This document shows, one piece after another, positions 22,089-29,269 of a stretch of 43,819 bases of DNA. The notes beneath the pieces were generated by a model, which did not search any database, was not told where the DNA came from, and saw only the letters and a program-made list of their open reading frames with translations. Source of the stretch: an uncultured Oscillospiraceae bacterium (GTDB lineage: Bacteria > Bacillota > Clostridia > Oscillospirales > Oscillospiraceae); the NCBI GenBank assembly GCA_947589545.1, contig CANQBA010000029.1:1-43819 (forward strand), given 5' to 3'. The stretch's first letter is position 1. Every line of letters begins with the position of its first letter. A program made the translations under genes and the position numbers.

Positions 22089-22991
22089 TTGGCGTACAGG
22101 ATCATTTCGGACGGCTCCTGCGATCTGCCGGAGGCTCTTTGCAAGGAAAAGGGCATTCATGTCGTCCCCTTCTACGTCACCATGGACGACAAAAATTACA
22201 TCAAGGAAAATGTGGAGATCTCCAAGGCCGATTTCTACAAGTGGATGGTGGAGCACCAGGGCAGCTTCCCCAAGAGCTCCATGCCCCCCACCAGCGACTT
22301 TCTGGAGGCATTCGAGCAGGCCGCCAAAGCCGGCGAGGACATCATCTGCATCACCATTACCCGCAAGTTCTCCTCCTGCTATGAGGTGGCCCTGGCCGCC
22401 AAGGAGCTTCTGGCCGACGAGTACCCGGACATCAAGGTGGAGGTCATCGACTCCACCGTGGATACCGTCCTCCAGGGGCTGGTGGTGCTGGAGCTTACGA
22501 AGCTCCGGGACGCCGGATTTGATTTTGAGGAATCGGTAAAGCGCCTCCGGGCCATCCTCCCCACCGGGCGCATCTTCTTCACCGTGGGGAACCTGGACTA
22601 TCTGCGGGCCGGGGGCCGCATCGGAAAGCTGACCGGGATGGCCGGGTCGCTCCTGGGCATCCGCCCGCTGATCACCCTGAAGGAGGGCGAGATCTTCCCC
22701 TCTGGCATCACCCGCTCCCGCCGGAAATCCATGGACATGGTGGGCAAGCTTGCGGTGAAGTACGTAACCGAGACCTTCGCTTCCACAGACGCCTACGTGG
22801 CCGATATCGGCTACGGGTACGACTACGAGGAGGGCAAGGCCTTCCGGGAGGTGATCGCCGCGCATCTGCGGGAGGCCGGCCACCGGCCCGATCTGCCCAT
22901 CTACCACATCGGCGCGGCCATCTCCGTCCACACCGGCCCCTACCCCCTGGGCTTCAGCCTCATCCAAAAAGCCGATTTATCCAAAAATTGA
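22089..22991 (+). CDS. Second DegV-family fatty-acid-binding protein, 300 aa
   Basis: A second FakB-like protein. AYRIISDGSCDLPEALCKEK opens the fold, ITITRKFSSCYEVALAAKEL corresponds to the lipid-gate region, and LRAGGRIGKLTGMAGSLLGI and HIGAAISVHTGPYPLG close it. The TTG at 22089 lies 8-9 nt behind TGGAGG; the longer GTG frame at 22080 starts inside the ribosome site. It has its own promoter at 21994-22022 and a bidirectional terminator at 23012-23037. The gene next to it encodes a phosphodiesterase acting on phospholipid breakdown products, which fits a membrane-lipid theme. Sequence differs enough from the first DegV to suggest a different fatty-acid preference (inference). Confidence 0.85.
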   Translation: MAYRIISDGSCDLPEALCKEKGIHVVPFYVTMDDKNYIKENVEISKADFYKWMVEHQGSFPKSSMPPTSDFLEAFEQAAKAGEDIICITITRKFSSCYEVALAAKELLADEYPDIKVEVIDSTVDTVLQGLVVLELTKLRDAGFDFEESVKRLRAILPTGRIFFTVGNLDYLRAGGRIGKLTGMAGSLLGIRPLITLKEGEIFPSGITRSRRKSMDMVGKLAVKYVTETFASTDAYVADIGYGYDYEEGKAFREVIAAHLREAGHRPDLPIYHIGAAISVHTGPYPLGFSLIQKADLSKN

Positions 22992-23011
22992 ATCAATTGT
23001 CCGAACATGGA

Positions 23012-23037
23012 AAAACCCCGGATTTCTCCGGGGTTTT
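23012..23037. terminator. Bidirectional terminator between convergent genes
   Basis: AAAACCCCGGA pairs with TCCGGGGTTTT around TTTC. Runs of A before and T after make it function on both strands, closing the rightward degV gene and the leftward five-gene operon ending at 23144. Confidence 0.8.
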
Positions 23038-23092
23038 CTGTTGTCTTGGCATGCGAAGCATCAAAATATTTAGAATTATTTTAAAATTATGC

Positions 23093-23121
23093 TTGACAAA
23101 TACTTAAGCGTGTGGTATAAT
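23093..23121 (+). promoter_or_regulatory. Perfect consensus promoter facing the end of a convergent gene
   Basis: TTGACA (23093-23098), exactly 17 bp, TATAAT (23116-23121). No ORF with a ribosome site lies behind it. Transcription would start near 23128 and run antisense into the 3' end of the DUF4340 gene (23144-24481). See findings. Confidence 0.6.
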
Positions 23122-23143
23122 ACGCATATAGGCAAAGCACCGG

Positions 23144-24481
23144 TCAGCCCAGGACGATGGAATTCACCGCCTCGATGAGGGTGACCACCGTGGAACGGGA
23201 CACCGTTGCCGCTGTCTCGCCGTTGACCTTGGCGGTGCAGAGGGAGCCGTCCAGGCGGTACAGCTCCAGGGTAAGGGTGGGGTGCGCCTCATCGCTCAGG
23301 CGGAGCGTCAGGCCAATCTCCAGCTTGCCCGCGGGCTCCTGGTCGGTGAAGCCGTGGGCGGAAAGGGCCTCCACGGCGGCCTCCAGGGAGGAGAAGGACG
23401 TCTCCTGGCCGTTCAGCGTCCAGACCGTCTCGCCGTCGCTGTTCTCGCTCTTTTCAAAGTCATAGCTCTCCCCTTCCAGCGTCACGGTAAGGCCCGTCAC
23501 CGTCTCAAAGGGCGCGGTGACAAGCTCCCTGTGGCGCAGGTCGTCATACCCGCACTGAGAAAGGAGGGTGTAGGTGTCAGGATCCAGGGAATAAACAAGC
23601 TTGCTCTCCCCTACGCGCAGATACGCCTTGGTCTCCTCCCCGCTGTCCTCCGGGGGCACGATTTGGGAGAGGGCCAGGGTCAGCGTGTCCCCCTCCTTGG
23701 GCGTGACCGTGACGGTCAGATCGGGCTCCGCAAGGCCATACTCGTCAAGCTCCTCGTCCGTGGCGTTGTAGGTCACATAATCGGTCAGCGTCAGGGACTC
23801 AAACCTGTCAAGCCAGTCCTCCACCCGGTCCGTATCCAAAGGCAGGCCGTCCGCTGTGAAGTACACGTCCTCGGGGCAATAGCTGTCGCCCTCCTCGTTG
23901 TACGTCGCGCTCATCTCCGCCGCGCCGGTCGCCGTGAAGGACGCCGGATCCAGGGCGGGGATGGTGTCGTGCCGGATCAGATCCGACAGCTCCACACCGT
24001 AGTCGTCCAGGGGGTCGTCCGCCACCAGGTACACTTTGCCGTCGCCGATGTCCACATAGCGCTGTTCATCCAGCGCGCTGTACGACCCCAGCTTCACCGT
24101 CGTCTCCGTCTCCCCTTGTGTGAGGTGGACGGTGCACGCCGGCTCTTCAAGGCCGTACTGCCCGTAGTCCGTCACGTCGTCGATGACAAAGGCGGCGGCC
24201 ATACTTTCAAAGGGGGCCAGGAGCTTCGCTATCTTCTCCTGATCCACAGGGAACGCCCCGTCGCCGTCCCAAAGCCAGTTGTCCTCCTTGTGGAAGGCAA
24301 GGCTCGTATCGCCGTTCGTCCAATCAAGGGCCGTCACGCTGTCGGCGGGGACGGCGAGGAACGTCTCGCCGGAGGTCTTGATGGCCTCCCGCCGCTCCCG
24401 CATATGGGAGACGGCGAAGGCGGCGGCCACTACGATCACCAGCACGCCCAGCAGAATAAAGACGCGTTTATACCGTTTCAT
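23144..24481 (-). CDS. DUF4340-domain membrane-anchored protein, 445 aa
   Basis: An N-terminal anchor (VFILLGVLVIVVAAAFAVSH) is followed by two or three repeated DUF4340-type beta-rich units outside the membrane. LAVPADSVTALDWTNGDTSL opens the first, and EEPACTVHLTQGETETTVKL and LAEPDLTVTVTPKEGDTLTL are corresponding strands in successive units. The family typically accompanies ABC systems like the GldA/F/G-like set upstream, but its molecular function is unknown. Its start overlaps the upstream GldG-like gene by 14 nt, and it is the last of five coupled genes. The downstream terminator is at 23012-23037. Confidence 0.8.
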   Translation of the reverse strand: MKRYKRVFILLGVLVIVVAAAFAVSHMRERREAIKTSGETFLAVPADSVTALDWTNGDTSLAFHKEDNWLWDGDGAFPVDQEKIAKLLAPFESMAAAFVIDDVTDYGQYGLEEPACTVHLTQGETETTVKLGSYSALDEQRYVDIGDGKVYLVADDPLDDYGVELSDLIRHDTIPALDPASFTATGAAEMSATYNEEGDSYCPEDVYFTADGLPLDTDRVEDWLDRFESLTLTDYVTYNATDEELDEYGLAEPDLTVTVTPKEGDTLTLALSQIVPPEDSGEETKAYLRVGESKLVYSLDPDTYTLLSQCGYDDLRHRELVTAPFETVTGLTVTLEGESYDFEKSENSDGETVWTLNGQETSFSSLEAAVEALSAHGFTDQEPAGKLEIGLTLRLSDEAHPTLTLELYRLDGSLCTAKVNGETAATVSRSTVVTLIEAVNSIVLG

Positions 24482-25904
24482 TTGTCAGCCTCCTTCTGCG
24501 GATCACAACGGCGATCCCGATGCCCAGAAAAGCCAGGGGCACAAGGCCGATCATCACCGTTTTCAGCACATTGGAGGCGGATTCGGAGATGGTCAGGTAG
24601 TTATAATTCAGGGATTTGGAGCGGATGGCCAGGGCCTCCCGCTCGCCGATAAGCTTGGAGAGGGCATTCATCACAAGGTCGCTGTTGGCCCCGGAGGAGT
24701 ATGCGTTATACATATCCTCCAGGAATTGGCCGCTCCCGAACCAGATGAGCTCCCCGCCCCCGTCGTCCTCGATATCCACCGCCAGAGCAAAGGGGCCGTC
24801 GATGTCGCCCTCCTCCTTCTCGTAGGTAGTAAGGTCAAAGCCGGCCAGCTTGCTGAAGGCCGCGTCGGAGGTGGTGAGAAGCTCCGTCACCGTGCCGTTC
24901 ACGTCGCCGCCGGTCACAAGGCCCTGGGCGATGGGCAGCATGGGGAAGTAGCGCTCCTCCGTCAAGGGCTCGGTAATCTCGCTTACGCCCAGATCCGGGA
25001 TGAGGATGAGGGGCTGTTGGAAGCCGTAGTGGGCCCGGTCGGCCTCCACGACGATGCCGTCTTGGGCGGTGACGCCGTAGTTTTCCAGCAGGGCGGTGAG
25101 ATTGGTCAGCGCCCCGTCCTCCACGGGCCCGGCCAGCACCAGGAGCTTGCCGCCGTCCTGGACGTACCCGGCCAGCATGGTCTTCTCCTCCTCAGAGATA
25201 TCGCTTTGCGGCGCGTAGATCATCACCGCGTCCGCGTCATCGGGGATCTCATCTACGGTGGCAAGGGTGAGCCCCGCCGTCTCGATATTCTCCTTGGCCA
25301 GCGTTTCGGCAAAGCCGCCGGGCAGCTCCGCCTCGCCGTGGCCCTCCACCAGGTACAGCGTGGGCAGGTCGTCGCTCGTGACGTAATCGATGGCGGAGGT
25401 GATGGCCCCCTCGCCGTCAAAGCTGGTGGTATAGGCGTAAGAGTAGTAATCCACATCCGTCACAAAGATGTCGTCATAGGCGATATACCGGCTCCGGTCG
25501 CCGCACTCCACCACCAGGGAGTTGTTTTGCGCCTGCTCGTCGGTATATTTCTCCACAAAGGTGGGGTACACGTCCGGGTTGCGCTTCACCACCGTCAGGT
25601 GGTCGGAGAGGCTTTCGTATTTCTCCAAAAGCCGCTCTAAGATGGTGTTCTCCTGATCGGCCTGGACGATCCAGTAGATAGTCACATCGTCCTCCAGGCC
25701 GTTGACGACCACCTTCGTGTTGCCGGTGACGGAGTAGAGCTTCCCGGCGGAGATATCCGGCTTGGTGGCCGTGGCGGGCAGGCTCTCGGCGAACACATTC
25801 ACCGCGATCAGGAGAGCCAGCACCACGGCGGTGATGATCAGGGAGTACACCCCGCCCCGGAGGGCCAGGGCGTTGCGCTTTAACTTTCCTGTTTCCTTTT
25901 TCAT
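24468..25904 (-). CDS. GldG-like ABC auxiliary protein, 478 aa
   Basis: This protein belongs to the ABC_transp_aux/GldG group: an N-terminal membrane helix (SLIITAVVLALLIAVNVFAE), a large extracytoplasmic domain resembling an inactive IFT52/glutamine-amidotransferase fold (ALAVDIEDDGGGELIWFGSG), and a C-terminal helix (VMIGLVPLAFLGIGIAVVI) ending in RRRRL. In Bacteroidetes GldG works with GldA and GldF in gliding. In Firmicutes homologous sets occur without gliding and have no established role. It overlaps the permease gene by one base (26-kb operon order: ATPase, permease, this gene, DUF4340). Evidence for the family is good, for function slight. Confidence 0.8.
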   Translation of the reverse strand: MKKETGKLKRNALALRGGVYSLIITAVVLALLIAVNVFAESLPATATKPDISAGKLYSVTGNTKVVVNGLEDDVTIYWIVQADQENTILERLLEKYESLSDHLTVVKRNPDVYPTFVEKYTDEQAQNNSLVVECGDRSRYIAYDDIFVTDVDYYSYAYTTSFDGEGAITSAIDYVTSDDLPTLYLVEGHGEAELPGGFAETLAKENIETAGLTLATVDEIPDDADAVMIYAPQSDISEEEKTMLAGYVQDGGKLLVLAGPVEDGALTNLTALLENYGVTAQDGIVVEADRAHYGFQQPLILIPDLGVSEITEPLTEERYFPMLPIAQGLVTGGDVNGTVTELLTTSDAAFSKLAGFDLTTYEKEEGDIDGPFALAVDIEDDGGGELIWFGSGQFLEDMYNAYSSGANSDLVMNALSKLIGEREALAIRSKSLNYNYLTISESASNVLKTVMIGLVPLAFLGIGIAVVIRRRRLTNETV

Positions 25905-26767
25905 CAGTTGTACCTCCGCTTCTCCAGGGACTGGACGGATAAAAAGAGGAAAAAGACGATGGCGGTCAGGTAAAAAATGACGCTTGTCAGGTCAAAGACC
26001 CCGTCCACAAAGGTATAAAACCGCTCAAAGAAGGAGAGCTTTTCCATAATCCCGGGCAGAAGCCCCTCCAACAGCTCCGGCTTGAAATACAAAACGCCGG
26101 AGAGGCCCAGGATCAGCACCACCGCCGCGCCGTAGGCCAGATTTGCGTTTTTCGTCATATACCAGATAAGCAGACACAGCAGAACGGCCAAAACCGCCAG
26201 GGCGGCGCCGGAACCCACGGTGGTGCGGGAGACGTACTCCGACAGGCTGACGCTGTAGTAGTTAAAAAGCATCACAGCCACGCCCAGTCCGGCGGCGAAG
26301 CCCTGATTTTCAGTGAGGGAGGAGATGAAGACGCCCAGGGCGATCAGCGCCGCGCCCATCAGGAAGAAGGCCCCGATGGAGCCGTAGGCGGTGGGCAGGT
26401 AAACGTCGCCGTACTGCGCGAAAATCAGCGGGTAGAGGCACACGATCAGAAGCGGAATGGCAAACAGGATCAGCAGCGCCAGGTATTTCCCCAGCACCAC
26501 CTGGGTGGTGGTGACGGGCAGGGAATAGATCAGCTGGTCGGTTTTCTGCCGCCGCTCCTCGGCTATGGTACGCATGGTCAAAAGCGGCACGATGATCGCC
26601 AGGATGATGGCGCAGTAGCCCAGCACATACTCAAAGTTGCTGACAGCCGCCTTCAGATTGTATTGGAGCGCCCCGATCCCCACGAAGCACAGCAGAAACG
26701 CGCCGAAGACCCAGGCGGTGAGGGAGTGGAAATGGGCCCTCAGTTCATGCTTCAGGATCGCCGTCAT
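25904..26767 (-). CDS. ABC-2 type permease (GldF-like), 287 aa
   Basis: This is the membrane part of the ABC system, with six predicted helices. Family signs are the N-terminal MTAILKHELRAHFHSLTAWV, then PLLTMRTIAEERRQKTDQLI, which is the cytoplasmic motif of this permease subgroup, and VLGKYLALLILFAIPLLIV. It starts 23 nt inside the ATPase gene and is coupled to it. Such permeases typically pair with one ATPase as a dimer; the GldG-like protein probably completes the complex. Substrate is unknown; the presence of htrA in the same transcript suggests an envelope function. Confidence 0.85.
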   Translation of the reverse strand: MTAILKHELRAHFHSLTAWVFGAFLLCFVGIGALQYNLKAAVSNFEYVLGYCAIILAIIVPLLTMRTIAEERRQKTDQLIYSLPVTTTQVVLGKYLALLILFAIPLLIVCLYPLIFAQYGDVYLPTAYGSIGAFFLMGAALIALGVFISSLTENQGFAAGLGVAVMLFNYYSVSLSEYVSRTTVGSGAALAVLAVLLCLLIWYMTKNANLAYGAAVVLILGLSGVLYFKPELLEGLLPGIMEKLSFFERFYTFVDGVFDLTSVIFYLTAIVFFLFLSVQSLEKRRYN

Positions 26768-27797
26768 GGCCGGTCGCCTCGCTTTCCTTAATTTCCTCCG
26801 CCGCGCCGTCCACCGGCGCGCTGTCCTCCGCGATACTGTCCTCCGGCGCGGGGAGGCCGGAGCCGTCCTTTTCCGTAAGCTCCAAAAAGACGTCCTCTAA
26901 GGTAGCCTTTTTGACGCTCATCTCCAGGATGGCCGTGTCCGCTTTGGCAAAGGCGCCGAAGAGGGCGCGGGTCATAGCGTGGGGGTCGCCGTCTCCGGCG
27001 GCCAGCCGGAAGGTGGAGACGCCCCCCTCCCCCGTGACCTCCAGGGCGTGAAGCCCCTCCACGGAGGCTACGATTTTCGCCGCCGTCAGGTCGTCCGCGT
27101 CCGCAATGAGCCGGATCTCCGTCTCCCCGGCCAGCTCCCGCTCCAGCTCCTCCGGCTTGCCCTGGGCCACAAGCCGGCCGTGGGCGATGATGAGGATCCG
27201 GTCGCAGACGGTCTGCACCTCGGAGAGGATGTGGGAGGAGAAGATGACGGTGTGGGTGCGGCCAAGCCGGCGGATAAGGTCCCGGATCTCCAGGATCTGG
27301 AGGGGATCCAGGCCCACCGTGGGTTCGTCCAGAATGATGACCCGCGGGTCGCCCAGGAGCGCCTGGGCGATGCCCACCCGCTGACGAAAGCCCTTGGAGA
27401 GGGCGCCGATGCGCTTATGACGCACCGGCTCGATGCCCGTGGCCTCAATGGCGGCCTCCAGCTCCGCCCGCAGACGCTCGCCCCGCAGGCCCTTGGCCTG
27501 CCCCACGAAGTGAAGGTACTCCTCCGGCGTCTCCCCCGGATACAGGGGCGGCTGTTCGGGCAGGTACCCGATGAGCTTTTTCGCGGCCTTCGGCTCCTCA
27601 AAGATGTCGTGGCCGTCGATGCTCACCGACCCTTCCGTAGCGGAGAGGCACCCGGTCATGATGTTCATGGTGGTGGATTTCCCCGCCCCGTTGGGGCCCA
27701 GGAAGCCGTAGACGTGGCCCTCGCCGATCTCAAAGGACAGGTCGCTGACGGCCAGGTGCCGGCCGTAGTATTTCGTCAGGTGACTTACGGTGATCAC
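26745..27797 (-). CDS. ABC transporter ATPase (GldA-like) with acidic tail, 350 aa
   Basis: The nucleotide-binding subunit. Walker A is GPNGAGKST (residues 34-42), the signature region LSKGFRQRVGIAQAL (133-147) and Walker B VIILDEPTVGLDP (153-165); the H-loop is in VIFSSHILSEV. A C-terminal regulatory domain follows, and the last 45 residues are an unusual acidic tail (EDSIAEDSAPVDGAAEEIKE), not part of the core fold. The ATG overlaps the htrA stop by 4 nt, and the gene's 3' end overlaps the permease. It powers the GldF/GldG-like membrane complex. Confidence 0.9.
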   Translation of the reverse strand: MITVSHLTKYYGRHLAVSDLSFEIGEGHVYGFLGPNGAGKSTTMNIMTGCLSATEGSVSIDGHDIFEEPKAAKKLIGYLPEQPPLYPGETPEEYLHFVGQAKGLRGERLRAELEAAIEATGIEPVRHKRIGALSKGFRQRVGIAQALLGDPRVIILDEPTVGLDPLQILEIRDLIRRLGRTHTVIFSSHILSEVQTVCDRILIIAHGRLVAQGKPEELERELAGETEIRLIADADDLTAAKIVASVEGLHALEVTGEGGVSTFRLAAGDGDPHAMTRALFGAFAKADTAILEMSVKKATLEDVFLELTEKDGSGLPAPEDSIAEDSAPVDGAAEEIKESEATGHDGDPEA

Positions 27798-29104
27798 AGC
27801 TCCTCGCCCTCCGATCTGCCCCGGACGGTATTGCCGCCGAAGGGCCAGAAAGCGTACTCCTCCTGTTCCTCCGCCGGGGCCTCACTGGCGGCGGAGGTGT
27901 TCTTCTCGTCCAGGGTGACGGCGAGGTTGACGCTCTCGCCCTGACGGGTGAGGGTGACGTTCACCGTGTCCCCGGCGCGCTTTGTTTTCACAGCCGTGAC
28001 CAGATCGTCGCCGGAGGCAATTGCCTTGCCGTCAAATTCGGTGATGACGTCGCCCACCTGGATCCCGGCCTTCTCGGCGCAGGAGCCGGATTCCACCGCT
28101 TCTACCGCCGCGCCGGCGGGGATGCCGTAGCGGCGCAGGGCGCTGGATACAGTGCTGACGGTGACACCCAGCTGGGGCTTGCCCGTCACATAGCCGTAGG
28201 CGATGATATCGGACAGCATGGCCTTCACGTCGTCAATGGGGATGGCGAAGCCCAGGCCCTCGGCGCTGACGCTGTTGGAGGCATTGGTAAACTTGGCGGT
28301 GACGATGCCCACCACACGGCCGTACGCGTCAAAGAGCGGGCCGCCGGAGTTGCCGGGGTTGATGGCGCAGTTGGTCTGGAGCATGTTCATGCTCTCCCCA
28401 TCCTCCGTGGCGATGACACGGTCAAGAGCGGAGACGCACCCGTCGGAGAAGGAGAAGGTCAGCTCCCCCAGGGGGTTGCCCACGGTGCACACCCACTGGG
28501 CCACCCGCAGGGAACCGCTGTCCCCCAGGGTGACGGGGGTCAGGCCCTGGGCGTCGATCTTGATGACGGCCACGTCGGCCTCCTCATCGCCGCCCACCAG
28601 CGTGGCGGTGTACCGGCTGCCGTCGGCGAAGGAAACCTCGATGGCGGCGCTGCTCCTGGCGGCCTCCTCAATGACGTGGTAGTTGGTGGCGATGTAACCG
28701 TCGGCGGTGAGCACGAAGCCGGAGCCGGAGGCGGCGGAGGTGGTGGTCTGGCCGAAAATGTTCACCGTGGTGGAGACGGTGATGCCCACGCAGGAGCCCA
28801 GCACCGCCTCATAGAGATCCTCGGCGGACAGCTCGCTCCCCGCCAGGGCGGACATATTCACCGGCGCGCTGGGGGTATCCCCGGTCAGTGTAGCCTCCGC
28901 GGGCGGGTTGAGCCTTGCGTAAAGGGCCGCGCCGCCAAGGCCGGAGACGCCGCACAGCAGGGCCAGCGCCAGCAGCAGGGCGGTGAATTTCAAAAGCTTA
29001 CCGTGACGGCGGGACTTCCTCCGGGGAACCAGGGCGGTCTCCCCGCTCCGGCTGTCCGCGCTCTCTTCCGCGCTCTCTATGGTGTATTCATATTTTTCAT
29101 CCAT
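27794..29104 (-). CDS. htrA: HtrA/DegP-type serine protease with membrane anchor and PDZ domain, 436 aa
   Basis: This is an envelope quality-control protease. Residues 1-35 are cytosolic, a membrane helix follows (about 38-62), then a trypsin-like domain with triad H143 (TNYHVIEE), D177 (EEADVAVI) and S253 (NPGNSGGPLF), then one PDZ domain (about 330-415). The ATG at 29104 has AAAAGGAG upstream; the in-frame start at 29203 would lie upstream of the promoter. It heads a five-gene operon whose other products form a GldA/F/G-like ABC system. The promoter carries the TGAA repeats at 29164-29200 and a small GGGGC-GAG-GCCCC hairpin sits in the leader beside the ribosome site. Confidence 0.9.
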   Translation of the reverse strand: MDEKYEYTIESAEESADSRSGETALVPRRKSRRHGKLLKFTALLLALALLCGVSGLGGAALYARLNPPAEATLTGDTPSAPVNMSALAGSELSAEDLYEAVLGSCVGITVSTTVNIFGQTTTSAASGSGFVLTADGYIATNYHVIEEAARSSAAIEVSFADGSRYTATLVGGDEEADVAVIKIDAQGLTPVTLGDSGSLRVAQWVCTVGNPLGELTFSFSDGCVSALDRVIATEDGESMNMLQTNCAINPGNSGGPLFDAYGRVVGIVTAKFTNASNSVSAEGLGFAIPIDDVKAMLSDIIAYGYVTGKPQLGVTVSTVSSALRRYGIPAGAAVEAVESGSCAEKAGIQVGDVITEFDGKAIASGDDLVTAVKTKRAGDTVNVTLTRQGESVNLAVTLDEKNTSAASEAPAEEQEEYAFWPFGGNTVRGRSEGEEL

Positions 29105-29146
29105 ATAAAACACTCCTTTTGGGGCCTCGCCCCTTTGATTGTCTCC

Positions 29147-29200
29147 ACTATACCCCCCGAACCTGAAAGAACCCTGAAAAATCGTTGAACTCTTTTTGAA
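29147..29200 (-). promoter_or_regulatory. htrA operon promoter with four 11-bp phased TGAA repeats
   Basis: The -10 is TATAGT (plus-strand 29147-29152). On the plus strand TGAA starts at 29164, 29175, 29186 and 29197, exactly 11 bp apart, the first two as CCTGAAA. The first repeat begins 11 nt upstream of the -10, occupying the place of a -35. The same arrangement is at 32384-32426 and 34345-34376. Phased direct repeats of one helical turn are typical of OmpR/PhoB-type response regulators. Confidence 0.75.
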
Positions 29201-29222
29201 CAAAACGTGGAAAAAATATGAA

Positions 29223-29253
29223 CACAGCCGGAAGACTCGTGCTCCCGGCTGTG
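29223..29253 (-). terminator. Terminator of the VTC operon
   Basis: CACAGCCGG (29223-29231) pairs with CCGGCTGTG (29245-29253); on the minus strand it is followed by TTCATATTTTTT. It separates the VTC operon from the htrA promoter. Confidence 0.8.
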
Positions 29254-29269
29254 AAAGGAAAAATCAATG

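Noticed and set aside
23157-23465. 102-codon ORF behind the orphan consensus promoter
   Set aside because: It is antisense to the DUF4340 gene, has no properly spaced ribosome site and gives an Arg/Ser/Val-rich shadow sequence.
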